Positions 8,899-18,424 of a DNA stretch of 64,000 bases are shown piece by piece. Where the stretch lies: NCBI GenBank assembly GCA_030066975.1, contig JASJAO010000009.1:22987-86986 (forward strand), written 5' to 3'. Each line of letters starts with the position of its first letter. Position 1 is the first letter of the stretch. A model generated the notes under the pieces. It was not told the DNA's origin, did no database searches, and saw only the letters and a program-made list of their open reading frames with translations. The translations under genes were made by a program, and so were the position numbers. The stretch is from Henriciella sp. (GTDB taxonomy: Bacteria; Pseudomonadota; Alphaproteobacteria; Caulobacterales; Hyphomonadaceae).

Positions 8899-10586
8899 TC
8901 GGGCTTTCCAGTGGGAAGTAGCGGAATCTTGGGTATCACGACCAGCTTTTTTGGCAGCGCTTTTGGGGGCAAATTGTGCGCGTTCACATGGTGGGCCAAT
9001 TCCGTGCGGTCTGCGTTCTCTTGCTCTGTCACCAGCACGATCAGATCCTTGCCGCCCTGGTCGAGCAAGATTATCGCAGCGTGCCTCTTTCCAGGCCAGG
9101 CCGCCTCCGCGTTGGCCTCTACAACATCAAGGGAAACAAGTTCGCCGCCTACTTTCGCAAACCGCTTCCTGCGATCGATAATGGTGAGAAAGCCATCTGT
9201 GTCTACAGCGACAACGTCGCCTGTATCAAACCATCCCTCTTTTGGTGGAATGATGTGCCCGGAGCCGTCGGGTGCCAGATAACCCAACATCACATTCGGG
9301 CCTTTCACACTGAGCTCAGCACCGCCCGTGAGTTCTGGAATAGGGGTGAGACGGGCAACCAACCCAGGCAATAGGCGCCCGACGGTTCCGAGGCGATTGG
9401 CGCCCGGACGGTTCATGGCGATAACCGGACTGCATTCGGTTGAGCCATATCCCTGAATGATCTCAGCATCAGTCGATCCTGAGATTTTCCGAATGGTCGG
9501 TTCGGTGACGCGCTCTCCTCCCAGAACAACGTATTTGAGACTTCTCAACGCGCCCGCAGAGGCCGTCTTTGCATAGAGTTGGGCAAACGAATCGGTTGCG
9601 ACAAGTACTTTGGCCTCAGACCTCTGAATCGCTTGCACCACGCCTATGCGGTCGAGTGGTGACGGATACAAGACCGACTTGAGACCGCTCAGAATGGGAA
9701 GCAAGGTCCCGCCGACCAAGCCGAAGGCGTGAAATACCGGCAAGACATTGAAAAAATTCCAACTCTCGTCGAGGGGTAAATGTTCCTGGACTTGCTGGAT
9801 ATTTGCCAGCACGTTCTCGTGGCTCAGCACGACGCCTTTCGGCGTTCCGGTTGTACCGGACGTAAACAGGATGAGGGCAGGGCGCTCGCCATCTGTCTTG
9901 GCCACGAGTTGTGGGGGCACCAAGCCGCGCAGAAAGACTGCGGCTTTGTCGGTTGTTCGGATATCCTGGCGCAAGTCCTCAACGAACAGAACGCGGCGAG
10001 ACTTTTGAAGTGCCTTAATTGTCTGATCAAGCTTTGCCTTTTTGATGAAGGCTCTAGAGGTAATGATTGTCGTCAGGCGGCTCAATTCACAAGCAGCCTC
10101 AAGTGTTTTGATATCGGCTTGTATGGGCAGCATCGCTGGCACGCGACGACCGAGCTGAACACCAAACACTAGGACGACGGCTGCGCAGCTGGTCGGCATG
10201 AATACGCCAACATGGTCACTGTCGTCCAACGTGCGTGACAATACAAACCCAGAAGCTTGCGCCGCCCTGATCAAAGCCTTGTAAGTCAGAGGTCCCATGA
10301 TCGGGTCCTCCAAGATTACCCGATCCGCTCCATAGATTGAGGCGGCCCGACGAAGGTTGTTGAACAAGTCACCGCGATCAATTTCATTCTCCAAGGCCTC
10401 ACTACACCACACATGCGGCCTGCCGGATGACTTGGTCGGGTCGGTTGGTGCGCGATACTGTGTCAGACGGATCTCTCGGTTTCTATGAACGTTGGGATGT
10501 CCGATGCGCCTCAGATGGCAAACTCGCTGCTTGACGCGTATCACGGGAGCGATCTGCAGGGGCTTCAAGCCCATCACGGTCGACAT
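8805..10586 (-). CDS. Acyl-AMP ligase (acyl-CoA/acyl-ACP synthetase, Aas ligase-domain type)
   Basis: Adenylation motif LFTSGTTGTPKGVVLSH, then FHAFGLVGGTLLP, GYGSTECSPV and WFDTGDVV, with the C-terminal lysine in PTGKPDYLAL. The pattern is that of the acyl-ACP synthetase half of Aas and its stand-alone homologues. It would activate a fatty acid as acyl-adenylate and load it on CoA or ACP. The N-terminal ~65 residues (rich in Arg and His) match no family expectation, so the true start may lie downstream; a GTG about 57 codons in is one candidate. A similar protein is encoded at 42263-43864. The 3' end overlaps the convergent acyltransferase gene by 94 bases. An FNR-type box lies about 65 bases upstream. 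Confidence 0.82.
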   Translation of the reverse strand: MSTVMGLKPLQIAPVIRVKQRVCHLRRIGHPNVHRNREIRLTQYRAPTDPTKSSGRPHVWCSEALENEIDRGDLFNNLRRAASIYGADRVILEDPIMGPLTYKALIRAAQASGFVLSRTLDDSDHVGVFMPTSCAAVVLVFGVQLGRRVPAMLPIQADIKTLEAACELSRLTTIITSRAFIKKAKLDQTIKALQKSRRVLFVEDLRQDIRTTDKAAVFLRGLVPPQLVAKTDGERPALILFTSGTTGTPKGVVLSHENVLANIQQVQEHLPLDESWNFFNVLPVFHAFGLVGGTLLPILSGLKSVLYPSPLDRIGVVQAIQRSEAKVLVATDSFAQLYAKTASAGALRSLKYVVLGGERVTEPTIRKISGSTDAEIIQGYGSTECSPVIAMNRPGANRLGTVGRLLPGLVARLTPIPELTGGAELSVKGPNVMLGYLAPDGSGHIIPPKEGWFDTGDVVAVDTDGFLTIIDRRKRFAKVGGELVSLDVVEANAEAAWPGKRHAAIILLDQGGKDLIVLVTEQENADRTELAHHVNAHNLPPKALPKKLVVIPKIPLLPTGKPDYLALRTLCEAVPGSSSEKEISGDTGNCSST

Positions 10587-10650
10587 TCGAGAGAAACCGG
10601 GGGGCGCATCGGATCAAAGGTTCCAATAACTTCCCGAGTGCCGCTTCATT

Positions 10651-10664
10651 TTGACCCAAATCAA
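10651..10664. promoter_or_regulatory. FNR/FixK-type box between the acyl-AMP ligase and the hydrogenase operon
   Basis: TTGAC-CCAA-ATCAA has one mismatch to the consensus and lies in the 270-base divergent gap 10587-10856. For the minus-strand ligase, TTATTG/TATTGG lies at 10629-10623, 21-22 bases away, a weak -10. In the hydrogenase direction no convincing -10 lies at that spacing, so activation of the hydrogenase operon from here is less certain. Nothing else was recognised in the gap. Confidence 0.55.
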
Positions 10665-10856
10665 CTTTCCAGTGCCCAAAGTGAGGCAGCTTGAGCGCTC
10701 TACTCGGACAGAGGGCCAGCTTTTGACTCAATCGATCAGTCTTGCAAGCGGCTTGATGGTGCTTCGCTCAGTCCACGGTGTAGCTCGTTTTCCGAATTTG
10801 AATTACGGTCGGCAGATCGCGATCAGCGCACAGCTGTCGCTCGAACTGGACGGGGT

Positions 10857-12005
10857 ATGATGGACATGGCTGAAGCAGATCAGGCTCCGACTATACCCCA
10901 GATTCTGGCTCGCGACGCGCTGGACCGCCTGATCCAGATTTTAATCGAACGAGAGTATGAAGTGATCGGGCCCCGATTGCGCAGCGGTGCAATCATCTAT
11001 GATGAAATTGAAAGTGCAGATCAGCTGCCAATCGGATGGCAAGACGAGCAGAGTGAAGGGCGCTATCGCCTTCGCAAGCGTCAAGATGATGCCGTGTTTG
11101 GTTTTGCGGTTGGGCCGGACAGCTGGAAGAAATACCTGCGTCCACCGAAGCAGGTCTTGTGGGCGGCTCGGAAAAATGAAGGTGAAATCGAGTTCGAGCC
11201 CCCCGCTCCATCGAAGAAGCTGGCTTTTCTTGGGGTAAAGCCCTGCGAAGTCGCTGCGATCAGAACGCTGGACAAGGTCTTGCTGGGGGGGCGTTACCCC
11301 GACCCGAATTATGCGAAAACCCGCCAAACTGCTTTGATCATTGCAGTGAACTGCAACGATCCGGCAGAGACCTGCTTTTGTACGTCCATGCAAACCGGGC
11401 CAACCGTGGAGTCCAGCTATGATGTTGCACTGACCGAAATACTGAACAACGAAGGCCACTATTTCACCGCGCGATCTGGAAGCCCCATCGGCGCGTCGAT
11501 CATTGAGGCGCTTGAGCTGAAACCCGCTAGTGATGAACAGTGTGTAGAGGAGCAAAAACGGTTCGAGGAGGCCGAAGCGAAGATTGATCGCAAGCTGGCA
11601 ACGGACGGATTGCAACAGCGCCTCGCTGCTAACCCAAATGATCGAGCCTGGGCAGAGATTGCGGATCGCTGTCTTTCCTGTACCAACTGCACGCAAGTCT
11701 GCCCGACTTGCTTTTGCACCTCTGTCGAGGATCATACCAGTCTGGACGGGTCAAAGACCGAACGGGTTCAGGTCTGGGACTCTTGTTTTACCGGACGTTT
11801 TGCTGAGTTGAGCGGGGGTCAAGTGCGTGAAACCACCAGTTCCCGGTATCGCCAGTGGATGACCCACAAGCTGAGCACCTGGATTGATCAGTTCGGGATG
11901 TCAGGCTGTGTCGGTTGCGGTCGATGCATCTCGTGGTGTCCTGTCGGCATTGATATTACCAAGGAGGCCGCACGTGTTGGGGTAGAGGTGGAGGCCGCTC
12001 CATGA
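10857..12005 (+). CDS. hydB: Group 3b NiFe (sulf)hydrogenase beta subunit, iron-sulfur protein
   Basis: A 382-residue electron-transfer subunit. The N-terminal two thirds match HydB/SHI beta, with FLGVKPCEVAAIRTLD and CNDPAETCFCTSM. The C-terminal third has two 4Fe-4S cluster motifs, CLSCTNCTQVCPTCFC (about 275) and CVGCGRCISWCPVGID (about 355). In the Pyrococcus-type enzyme this subunit passes electrons between the hydrogenase pair and the flavoprotein, and gives it sulfur (polysulfide) reductase activity. It is the first gene of an eleven-gene operon in which consecutive genes overlap or nearly touch. Starts at ATG 10857, 10860 or 10866 cannot be separated because no strong ribosome binding site is present. 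Confidence 0.9.
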   Translation: MMDMAEADQAPTIPQILARDALDRLIQILIEREYEVIGPRLRSGAIIYDEIESADQLPIGWQDEQSEGRYRLRKRQDDAVFGFAVGPDSWKKYLRPPKQVLWAARKNEGEIEFEPPAPSKKLAFLGVKPCEVAAIRTLDKVLLGGRYPDPNYAKTRQTALIIAVNCNDPAETCFCTSMQTGPTVESSYDVALTEILNNEGHYFTARSGSPIGASIIEALELKPASDEQCVEEQKRFEEAEAKIDRKLATDGLQQRLAANPNDRAWAEIADRCLSCTNCTQVCPTCFCTSVEDHTSLDGSKTERVQVWDSCFTGRFAELSGGQVRETTSSRYRQWMTHKLSTWIDQFGMSGCVGCGRCISWCPVGIDITKEAARVGVEVEAAP

Positions 12006-12463
12006 CGGATATCCTGGACAATCTGAAACAACATCCCTTTTTTGAAGGCTTTCGCTTGGATCATCTTGAGCAGATCTGTGAGTGTGCGAGCGCCACCAGC
12101 TTTGAAGCAGGAGATTATCTGGTCCGCGAAGGCAGTGAGGCCTCCCACCTTTTTCTCATCCAATCTGGGAGCGTTTCACTAGAGACCAGCGCGCCAACTC
12201 AAAACGTGGAGACATTTCAAACGCTTAGCGACTTTGATTTTGTCGGCGTGTCCTGGCTCTGCCCGCCGTATCGACTAATCTTTGATGCGGTCGCTACAAC
12301 ACCGGTTGAGGCCATCGTCTTTGATGCAAGATGCCTGAGAACACATTGCGAGAGCGACCATTCGCTCGGCTATGCACTGATGAAACTGTTTGTGCCCGCA
12401 TTGGTGGAACGCTTGACCTGCGCGCGGCTAAAAGCGCTTGATCTGTATCAGGTGCCAGCGTGA
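12002..12463 (+). CDS. Cyclic nucleotide-binding-domain protein without DNA-binding domain
   Basis: A 153-residue protein made of a single cNMP-type beta roll, with HPFFEGFRLDHLEQICECA, EAGDYLVREGSEASHLFLIQ and SGSVSLE. It ends before any helix-turn-helix. The usual phosphate-binding cassette (G-E-x-A ... R-A) is not intact: the corresponding stretch reads VGVSWLCPPYRLIF. Classical cAMP binding is therefore doubtful, and a structural or redox role within the hydrogenase is as likely. Its ATG overlaps the hydB stop (ATGA), and hydG starts with a GTG inside its own stop codon, so it is co-translated with the hydrogenase subunits. Seven cysteines may matter. Function unknown. Confidence 0.8.
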   Translation: MTDILDNLKQHPFFEGFRLDHLEQICECASATSFEAGDYLVREGSEASHLFLIQSGSVSLETSAPTQNVETFQTLSDFDFVGVSWLCPPYRLIFDAVATTPVEAIVFDARCLRTHCESDHSLGYALMKLFVPALVERLTCARLKALDLYQVPA

Positions 12464-13305
12464 GGGGTGGGCCACGCGCTCCGGAAAATCCGTATCGGCC
12501 AGTTTGGGCCTCAATAAACGATGTACGCCCTGAAACCGAGACGAGTGTTACGCTGCGCGTCCAAGCAAAGTCGAGATCCGAGCTGGACCGCTTTCGACCC
12601 GGTCAGTTCGCCATGCTTTATGTGTTTGGTGTTGGTGAAGCTGCGATCAGCTGTTGCTACGATGAGGCTGACACCGATCACTTGAACTTCACGGTAAGGT
12701 CGGCAGGTGCAATATCAAACGCGCTCACACAGCTAAAGCCAGGCGATATGGTTGGCATACGGGGCCCGTTTGGTCAGGGCTGGCCCATGGACGGCGTGGA
12801 TGGTTGTGACCTTGTTCTCATGGCGGGTGGTGTCGGATTGGCGCCGATACGACCGGTGCTTCACGCGGTTCTGGAGCAGCAGGTCCAGCCGGTGCGAACG
12901 CAACTGATGTATGGCGCTCGGGATCCCGGCGACATTCTTTACGCGAATAAGTTACCGGACTGGGCGCAACTCGGCATCGATATTCAAACGATTGTCGACA
13001 GATCCGATGCGAAATGGTCCGGTCAGGTCGGGCTTGTCACGAGCCTCGTAACGCAAGCCGATTTTGAGCCCAAGAATACAATCGCGTTTCTGTGCGGACC
13101 GGAAGTGATGATGCGTTTTTCCGCCTATGCCCTGGTTGACCGCGGTGTCTCGAGCGACAGAATTTGGCTGTCAATGGAACGCAATATGAAGTGCGCGATC
13201 GGGCATTGTGGACATTGCCAGTTCGGCAAAGACTTCATTTGCCGGGACGGACCGGTCTTGCGCTTTGACCAAATCCAGTCTCAACTTGTGACCCGAGAGA
13301 TTTGA
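12460..13305 (+). CDS. hydG: Group 3b NiFe hydrogenase gamma subunit, FAD/NAD(P) oxidoreductase
   Basis: A 281-residue ferredoxin-NADP reductase-fold protein: FAD-binding [17 protein letters not shown](P)-binding [25 protein letters not shown], and a C-terminal 2Fe-2S site with cysteines in [13 protein letters not shown] and FICRDGP. It exchanges electrons between NAD(P)H and the iron-sulfur chain of the hydrogenase. In group 3b enzymes this couples NADPH oxidation to proton reduction, or H2 uptake to NADP reduction. It begins with GTG, overlapping the stop of the upstream gene by 4 bases, and ends 1 base before hydD. Acts in the cytoplasm; no membrane segments seen. Confidence 0.92.
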   Translation: MRGGPRAPENPYRPVWASINDVRPETETSVTLRVQAKSRSELDRFRPGQFAMLYVFGVGEAAISCCYDEADTDHLNFTVRSAGAISNALTQLKPGDMVGIRGPFGQGWPMDGVDGCDLVLMAGGVGLAPIRPVLHAVLEQQVQPVRTQLMYGARDPGDILYANKLPDWAQLGIDIQTIVDRSDAKWSGQVGLVTSLVTQADFEPKNTIAFLCGPEVMMRFSAYALVDRGVSSDRIWLSMERNMKCAIGHCGHCQFGKDFICRDGPVLRFDQIQSQLVTREI

Positions 13306-13306
13306 T

Positions 13307-14086
13307 ATGTCAGATCGTCAGAAACTGAAGCTCGCTGTCTGGAAGTTTGCCTCGTGTGACGGGTGTCAGCTGAGTGTCCTGAATTGCGAAGACGAACTAC
13401 TGAGCCTGGCAGACGAAGTTGATATTGCCTATTTCGCGGAGCTATCCCGCGATATGCGCCCCGGTCCCTATGATCTGTCTCTGGTCGAAGGTTCAATTAC
13501 AACGCCAGATGATGCCGAGCGGATCCAGGCGGTACGGGCCCAATCAACATTACTCGTCACCCTGGGCGCTTGCGCGACAGCAGGGGGGATTCAGGCGCTC
13601 AGGAACGGCCGGGACGTCAAAGAGTTTGCTTCCATCGTCTATGCACGCCCAGACTATATCGATACGCTCGAGACAAGCACAGCCATCGCTGATCATGTCT
13701 CGGTGGACTATGAGCTGCGTGGGTGTCCAATCAACAAGCAACAGTTGCTGGAGCTCATCTCAGCCTTGTTGGCGGGGCGACGTCCGGGGATCGCCACCCA
13801 CAGCGTCTGTGTTGAATGCAAAGCCCCAGGTAACGTGTGCATCATGACCGCCAAGGGAGAGCCGTGTCTCGGACCTGTGACCCAAGCGGGCTGCGGCGCC
13901 ATTTGTCCGGCCTATGCGCGCGCCTGCTATGGCTGCTTCGGTCCAATGGAGCAGCCGAATGTGAAAGCACTGGCATCAGAGTGGGAGGCGCTTGGCGCGA
14001 GCGCCAAAACCATTCACGACGCCTTTCGATCCTTCAATGCTGATGCACCTGAATTCAAATCGGTGGCTGACGATTATGGCGAGTAA
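13307..14086 (+). CDS. hydD: Group 3b NiFe hydrogenase small subunit
   Basis: A 259-residue small subunit without Tat signal, as expected for a cytoplasmic group 3 enzyme. Cluster-binding cysteines are visible in [50 protein letters not shown] and [13 protein letters not shown], enough for three 4Fe-4S clusters. It relays electrons from the NiFe site to the beta and gamma subunits. It overlaps the start of the large subunit gene by 11 bases. Confidence 0.93.
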   Translation: MSDRQKLKLAVWKFASCDGCQLSVLNCEDELLSLADEVDIAYFAELSRDMRPGPYDLSLVEGSITTPDDAERIQAVRAQSTLLVTLGACATAGGIQALRNGRDVKEFASIVYARPDYIDTLETSTAIADHVSVDYELRGCPINKQQLLELISALLAGRRPGIATHSVCVECKAPGNVCIMTAKGEPCLGPVTQAGCGAICPAYARACYGCFGPMEQPNVKALASEWEALGASAKTIHDAFRSFNADAPEFKSVADDYGE

Positions 14087-15380
14087 AACGATCAAGGTTG
14101 ACTATCTCGCCCGCGTGGAAGGAGAAGGGGCGCTGTCCCTGCAGATTGACGGACAAACTGTCACCGATGCGCAGCTTTCGATATTTGAGCCCCCGCGCTT
14201 CTTCGAGGCTTTGCTGCGCGGGCGTGATGCGTCCGAAGCGCCGGACATCACAGCGCGAATATGCGGTATTTGTCCTGTCGCTTACCAGATGAGCGCCGTT
14301 CACGCCATCGAACGTGCAGCGGGCGTTCGCGTCACCGGCCCGCTACGATCGCTTCGCCGCATTCTGTATTGCGGGGAGTGGATTGAAAGTCACGCGCTGC
14401 ATATTTTCATGCTGCACGCGCCTGACTTTCTCGGGTTTGATGATGCGGTCGCCATGGCGCGCGAGCATGGCGAGCTGGTGCAGACGGGTCTGAACATCAA
14501 GAAAGCGGGCAATGACATCGTGGAAACCCTGGGGGGGCGCTCGGTTCATCCGATCAATGTGCGTCTGGGCGGCTTTTACCGGGTGCCAACCCGGCATGAG
14601 CTTCTGAATCTTGGTGAACGGCTGAAAGCTGCCCGCGATGAAGCCTACTCAATTGTGCGACATCTTGCTGACTTCGACTTTCCGGATGTTGAGCGCGACT
14701 ACCAGTTTGTAGCTCTCTACCACCCCGAAGAATACCCGATGAATGAGGGCAGGGTGGTTTCAAACAAGGGCCTCGACATCGATGTGGCCGATTATGAGGC
14801 CCATTTCGAAGAAGAGCATCGCGCAAACTCAACCGCGCTCTATGCCCATCTGAAGGGACAAGGCACCTACTTTGTTGGGCCTATGGCCCGCTTCAATCTC
14901 AACCGGAAAACCCTTGGCCCATTGGTGAATGAATGCGCATCTGAGGTAGGCTTATCCGAAGGATGCAATAATCCGTTCAAGAGTATTCTCATTCGCGCGA
15001 TTGAGGTGCTGTATGCGTTTGATGAAGCGCTTCGACTGATCGCAGACTATCAAGAGCCCGACGCGCCTTACATTCAGGTCCCTCTCACAAGCGGAGAGGG
15101 TTGTGCGGTGACCGAAGCCCCGCGTGGGTTGCTTTATCATCACTACAGTTTGGCTTCCGACGGCACGATCGAGACCGCGAAAATTGTGCCGCCAACCTCT
15201 CAAAATCAGAGTATAATGGAAGAAGATCTGAAGACGGTCGCGCAAGCCTCGCTTGAACTGCCTGACGAAGACCTGACCGCGCTGTGCGAGCAGACCATTC
15301 GAAACTACGATCCCTGCATATCCTGTGCGGCGCATTTTTTGACACTGAAGATCGATCGAGGATCAGAGGCGGCATCATGA
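14076..15380 (+). CDS. hydA: Group 3b NiFe hydrogenase large subunit, catalytic
   Basis: A 434-residue large subunit counted from ATG 14076. The frame is open to 13992, but conserved sequence begins at [17 protein letters not shown]. Nickel ligands are in [11 protein letters not shown] (about residue 65) and [10 protein letters not shown] near the C-terminus, the two CxxC motifs that hold the NiFe(CN)2CO centre. The tail after the second motif ([13 protein letters not shown]) is the peptide normally removed by the maturation protease encoded next. It catalyses reversible H2 oxidation. It overlaps hydD by 11 bases and the protease by 4, so the operon is tightly coupled. Confidence 0.94.
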   Translation: MASKTIKVDYLARVEGEGALSLQIDGQTVTDAQLSIFEPPRFFEALLRGRDASEAPDITARICGICPVAYQMSAVHAIERAAGVRVTGPLRSLRRILYCGEWIESHALHIFMLHAPDFLGFDDAVAMAREHGELVQTGLNIKKAGNDIVETLGGRSVHPINVRLGGFYRVPTRHELLNLGERLKAARDEAYSIVRHLADFDFPDVERDYQFVALYHPEEYPMNEGRVVSNKGLDIDVADYEAHFEEEHRANSTALYAHLKGQGTYFVGPMARFNLNRKTLGPLVNECASEVGLSEGCNNPFKSILIRAIEVLYAFDEALRLIADYQEPDAPYIQVPLTSGEGCAVTEAPRGLLYHHYSLASDGTIETAKIVPPTSQNQSIMEEDLKTVAQASLELPDEDLTALCEQTIRNYDPCISCAAHFLTLKIDRGSEAAS

Positions 15381-15865
15381 GCATTCGCGTCATTGGTATT
15401 GGCAATGCATTTCGCCGCGATGATGGCATCGGTCCCGCGGTAATCGATCGACTGAAGCAAAAGGATCTGTCTGATGTGGATTTGCGCACATGCCGCAGCG
15501 GACCGGCGACACTCATCGATGCGCTGAGGTTTTCGGGACAGGTTGTCGTTGTGGACGCGCTCGGACCAGGCCACTCGCCCGGACAGATCCTGCGCCTCGA
15601 TCCGGAGCAGATAACTGCGGGCTCGGTCCAGAACACATCAACGCACGGTTTTGGACTAGCAGAAGCATTGTCACTGTTGGAAGCGCTCGGACACACTTCC
15701 GACAACGTGCTCGTCCTGGCAGTTGAAGGCGTCGACTTCGGGCACGGAGAGGGGCTTTCACCAGCGGTCGCTGCCGCACTTCCGAAGCTTCTGGAGGAGA
15801 TCTGCAGCGAAATCGAAGGATTCAATCAATCGACACCGCCGAAAGAGGTAACGCCCCATGCATGA
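15377..15865 (+). CDS. Hydrogenase maturation protease (HyaD/HycI family)
   Basis: A 162-residue endopeptidase with [18 protein letters not shown] at the N-terminus, VVVDALGPG and [14 protein letters not shown]. In HybD-type proteases the acidic residues and the His of the corresponding blocks bind the nickel of the immature large subunit. It trims the C-terminal tail of the large subunit after NiFe insertion. ATG 15377 overlaps the hydA stop (ATGA); the frame is open further upstream inside hydA, but conserved sequence starts here. Its end overlaps hypA by 8 bases. Confidence 0.92.
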   Translation: MSIRVIGIGNAFRRDDGIGPAVIDRLKQKDLSDVDLRTCRSGPATLIDALRFSGQVVVVDALGPGHSPGQILRLDPEQITAGSVQNTSTHGFGLAEALSLLEALGHTSDNVLVLAVEGVDFGHGEGLSPAVAAALPKLLEEICSEIEGFNQSTPPKEVTPHA

Positions 15866-16121
15866 AGCCGGAATGATCAACGCGCTGATCCGGAAAATCC
15901 TGGATATTGCCGCTGCCGAGAACAGCACCGATGTTCAGCGCGTGTCCGTTTGGCTCGGCGCCTTTAGTCATATGTCGCCGAGCCATTTCAAGGACCATTA
16001 CGACCAGGCCTCGGCAGGTACGATTGCCGCAGGCGCGGAACTAGATATCACGTGCAGCGACGACACTGCTCATGCTGACGCCCATCACATTGTTCTGAAA
16101 AGCGTGGAGGTCGCCTCTTGA
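15858..16121 (+). CDS. hypA: Short HypA, nickel-delivery protein lacking the zinc domain
   Basis: An 87-residue HypA homologue: [31 protein letters not shown] and AAGAELDITCS align with the N-terminal nickel domain, and IVLKSVEV with the C-terminal strand. The loop between them, which in HypA carries two CxxC pairs binding zinc, is missing; only one cysteine remains. The normal length is about 113-118 residues. The N-terminal Met-His-Glu nickel ligand is kept. HypA normally hands nickel to the large subunit together with HypB, but no hypB is present here. It overlaps both neighbouring genes, so this looks like a natural short form rather than a sequence error. Confidence 0.85.
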   Translation: MHEAGMINALIRKILDIAAAENSTDVQRVSVWLGAFSHMSPSHFKDHYDQASAGTIAAGAELDITCSDDTAHADAHHIVLKSVEVAS

Positions 16122-18424
16122 TTTCGACTTTAGTCGGCAAACAGAATGAGCGGAAACTGATTCAGATCAGTGGTACGGTGCAAGGCGTTGGGTTTCGCCC
16201 TTTCGTCTATCGATTGGCTCAAGAAGAACAGGTTGCCGGTACGGTCTGCAATACGGACTACGGGGTATTGATCGATGCCGAAGCAGATTCAGAAAGCTTG
16301 TCGCGGTTCATTCGTGGTTTGCGGTACGACACGCCGCCTTTAGCAAAAGTTGTATCGCTCACCGAACAGTCAGCGGCTCCAATCGGCCGAACAGAGTTTC
16401 TGATTGCATCGTCTCAAAAAGGCCGCGACCTTGAGCCAGAGATCCCGGCGGACGCTGCGATTTGCAAGGCATGCACGCGTGATATCCTGGATCCCACCAA
16501 CCGGCGTTACAACTATCCCTTTACGAACTGCACCGATTGCGGGCCGCGTTACTCGATCACGACCGACACGCCGTATGATCGCGTGAACACGACGATGGCG
16601 ACATTCACAATGTGTTCGGAATGCTCACAAGAGTACCATGATCCAACGAACCGCCGGTTCCATGCTCAACCGAATGCCTGCCCGAAGTGTGGCCCCCAGC
16701 TGCAATTGACGGACATGGATGGATACGGAGTAGTGGCGCGAGATGAGGCCCTGCAGACCGCTGCATCCGCAATCCGGGACGGCAAGATCGTCGCCGTTAA
16801 AGGGCTGGGCGGCTTTCATCTCCTATGCGACGCCCGATCTGAGGCGGTCGTGCAGGAATTGCGGTCTCGAAAACATCGACCCGTGAAACCGTTTGCGATT
16901 ATGGTTTCTGATATCGCTGAGGCACGTTCGATATGCCACGTCTCTAAGGAAGAAGAAGCGCTTCTGACCAGTTCAGCCGCGCCGGTCGTCCTGTTGAGAA
17001 AGCGGTCCTCGCTTCATCTCGCCGACGCCATCGCACCGGGAAATCCATATCTTGGAGTGATGTTGGCCTACACCCCATTGCACAAATTGCTGTTGAAAGA
17101 GGTCAATGGTCCCGTGATTGCCACAAGCGGCAATCGTGGAAGCGATCCCATCATTATCAACGATGATGAGGCGCGCAAGAAGCTAACGGGGCTGGCGGAC
17201 CTGCTACTCACCCATGATCGACCGATTGAGAGGGCCATCGAAGACTCTGTGGTGAGAGCGGCCGGGGGAGCGCGGCTCACGCTTCGCAGAGGGCGGGGGT
17301 ACGCACCTGCGGGATGCCGTATTCCAGCGAATGAACATTCCATTCTCGCACTTGGAGGGCAGTTAAAGAACACAATTGCATCTGCAGGTGCCGGGGAGTG
17401 CCGCGTCAGCCCTTATCTGGGTGACCTGCAGAGCAGCGCGGTTCGTGCTCGCTACCGGGAGCGGGTCAACAAAGCTTGGGAGGGAAAAGAGACACCCCAG
17501 ATCGTATGTGACTTGCATCCAAACTATGCCTCAACTCTGATGGCTCATGAGTTGAGCGAGCAGCCGGTCAAGCTTCAGCACCATGCGGCGCACATCTATG
17601 CCGTATTGGCTGAGCATGCGCTTTACGAACCGGTTACAGGATTGGCATGGGACGGTGCGGGTTTCGGATCCGATGGGTCCGTATGGGGAGGCGAAGGCCT
17701 GGTGGTTCATGGCGCGAGTTGGTCTCGCATTGCTAGCTTGAAGCCATTTTCTTTACCCGGGGGCGAAGCCGCAATGAAGAACCCCGATCGCGCGGCAATC
17801 GGTGCTTTGCAGGCCGCGGATATCGAGGTGGACCGGGATCTCTGCGACAGACTTGGTGTAACGGAGACCCATGCTCGGCAGCTCATGACCGTCTCGGAGA
17901 GACAAACGCTCTCACCAAGGACATCAAGCGTCGGGCGATTGTTTGATGTGGTTGCCGCGTTGCTTGGTCTTTGTCATCACAACACGTTTGAAGGTGAAGC
18001 CGCGATGGCGCTTGAGTTTGCCGCCGAGCAATCTTCTTCTGTCCAAAGTTATCCGTTGCCGCTTTCCGAAGATCGCAAGGCATTCTGGGAGATCGATTGG
18101 ACGCCCATGCTTGTTGCGCTGATCTTTGATGTTCGCAGCGGAGCGGCGGTGAATGAAGTCGCGCGGAAGTTCCACAATTGGCTCGCGGCTCTGGCTTGCG
18201 CCATTGCGACCCACGGGCGACGTGAAAGCGTGGTTCTTGGCGGAGGCTGTTTTCAGAATCGCATGCTCTTGGAACTGGTCACCGAGGCGTTGAGACACGC
18301 TGGATTCAAGCCTGTTTGGCCGCAGGATTACCCACCGAATGACGGGGCAATCGCGCTCGGTCAGGTTTACTTTGCGGCGCTTCAGATGGAGGAGCAGACT
18401 GATGTGCCTCGCCGTGCCGGGTGA
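16118..18424 (+). CDS. hypF: HypF carbamoyltransferase for hydrogenase cyanide ligand synthesis
   Basis: A 768-residue, full-length HypF. Acylphosphatase domain with GTVQGVGFRPFVYRLA (about 20-100), two zinc-finger-like blocks (CKACTRDIL ... NCTDCGPRYS and CSECSQEYHD ... ACPKCGP, about 120-200), a YrdC domain with KGLGGFHLLCDA and TSGNRGSDPI (about 215-400), and a Kae1-like domain with LHPNYAST, HHAAH, WDGAGFGSDG and VVLGGGCFQNR. It converts carbamoyl phosphate to carbamoyl-AMP and transfers the carbamoyl group to HypE. The start is TTG at 16118, overlapping the hypA stop as TTGA; GGAGG six bases upstream supports it. Confidence 0.95.
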   Translation: MISTLVGKQNERKLIQISGTVQGVGFRPFVYRLAQEEQVAGTVCNTDYGVLIDAEADSESLSRFIRGLRYDTPPLAKVVSLTEQSAAPIGRTEFLIASSQKGRDLEPEIPADAAICKACTRDILDPTNRRYNYPFTNCTDCGPRYSITTDTPYDRVNTTMATFTMCSECSQEYHDPTNRRFHAQPNACPKCGPQLQLTDMDGYGVVARDEALQTAASAIRDGKIVAVKGLGGFHLLCDARSEAVVQELRSRKHRPVKPFAIMVSDIAEARSICHVSKEEEALLTSSAAPVVLLRKRSSLHLADAIAPGNPYLGVMLAYTPLHKLLLKEVNGPVIATSGNRGSDPIIINDDEARKKLTGLADLLLTHDRPIERAIEDSVVRAAGGARLTLRRGRGYAPAGCRIPANEHSILALGGQLKNTIASAGAGECRVSPYLGDLQSSAVRARYRERVNKAWEGKETPQIVCDLHPNYASTLMAHELSEQPVKLQHHAAHIYAVLAEHALYEPVTGLAWDGAGFGSDGSVWGGEGLVVHGASWSRIASLKPFSLPGGEAAMKNPDRAAIGALQAADIEVDRDLCDRLGVTETHARQLMTVSERQTLSPRTSSVGRLFDVVAALLGLCHHNTFEGEAAMALEFAAEQSSSVQSYPLPLSEDRKAFWEIDWTPMLVALIFDVRSGAAVNEVARKFHNWLAALACAIATHGRRESVVLGGGCFQNRMLLELVTEALRHAGFKPVWPQDYPPNDGAIALGQVYFAALQMEEQTDVPRRAG

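Noticed and set aside
10651..10860. A 69-codon frame ending in ATGA overlap with hydB
   Set aside because: Its first codon is a TTG inside the FNR-type box, no ribosome binding site is present, and the translation resembles nothing known. A 34-residue leader from ATG 10756 cannot be excluded but has no support.
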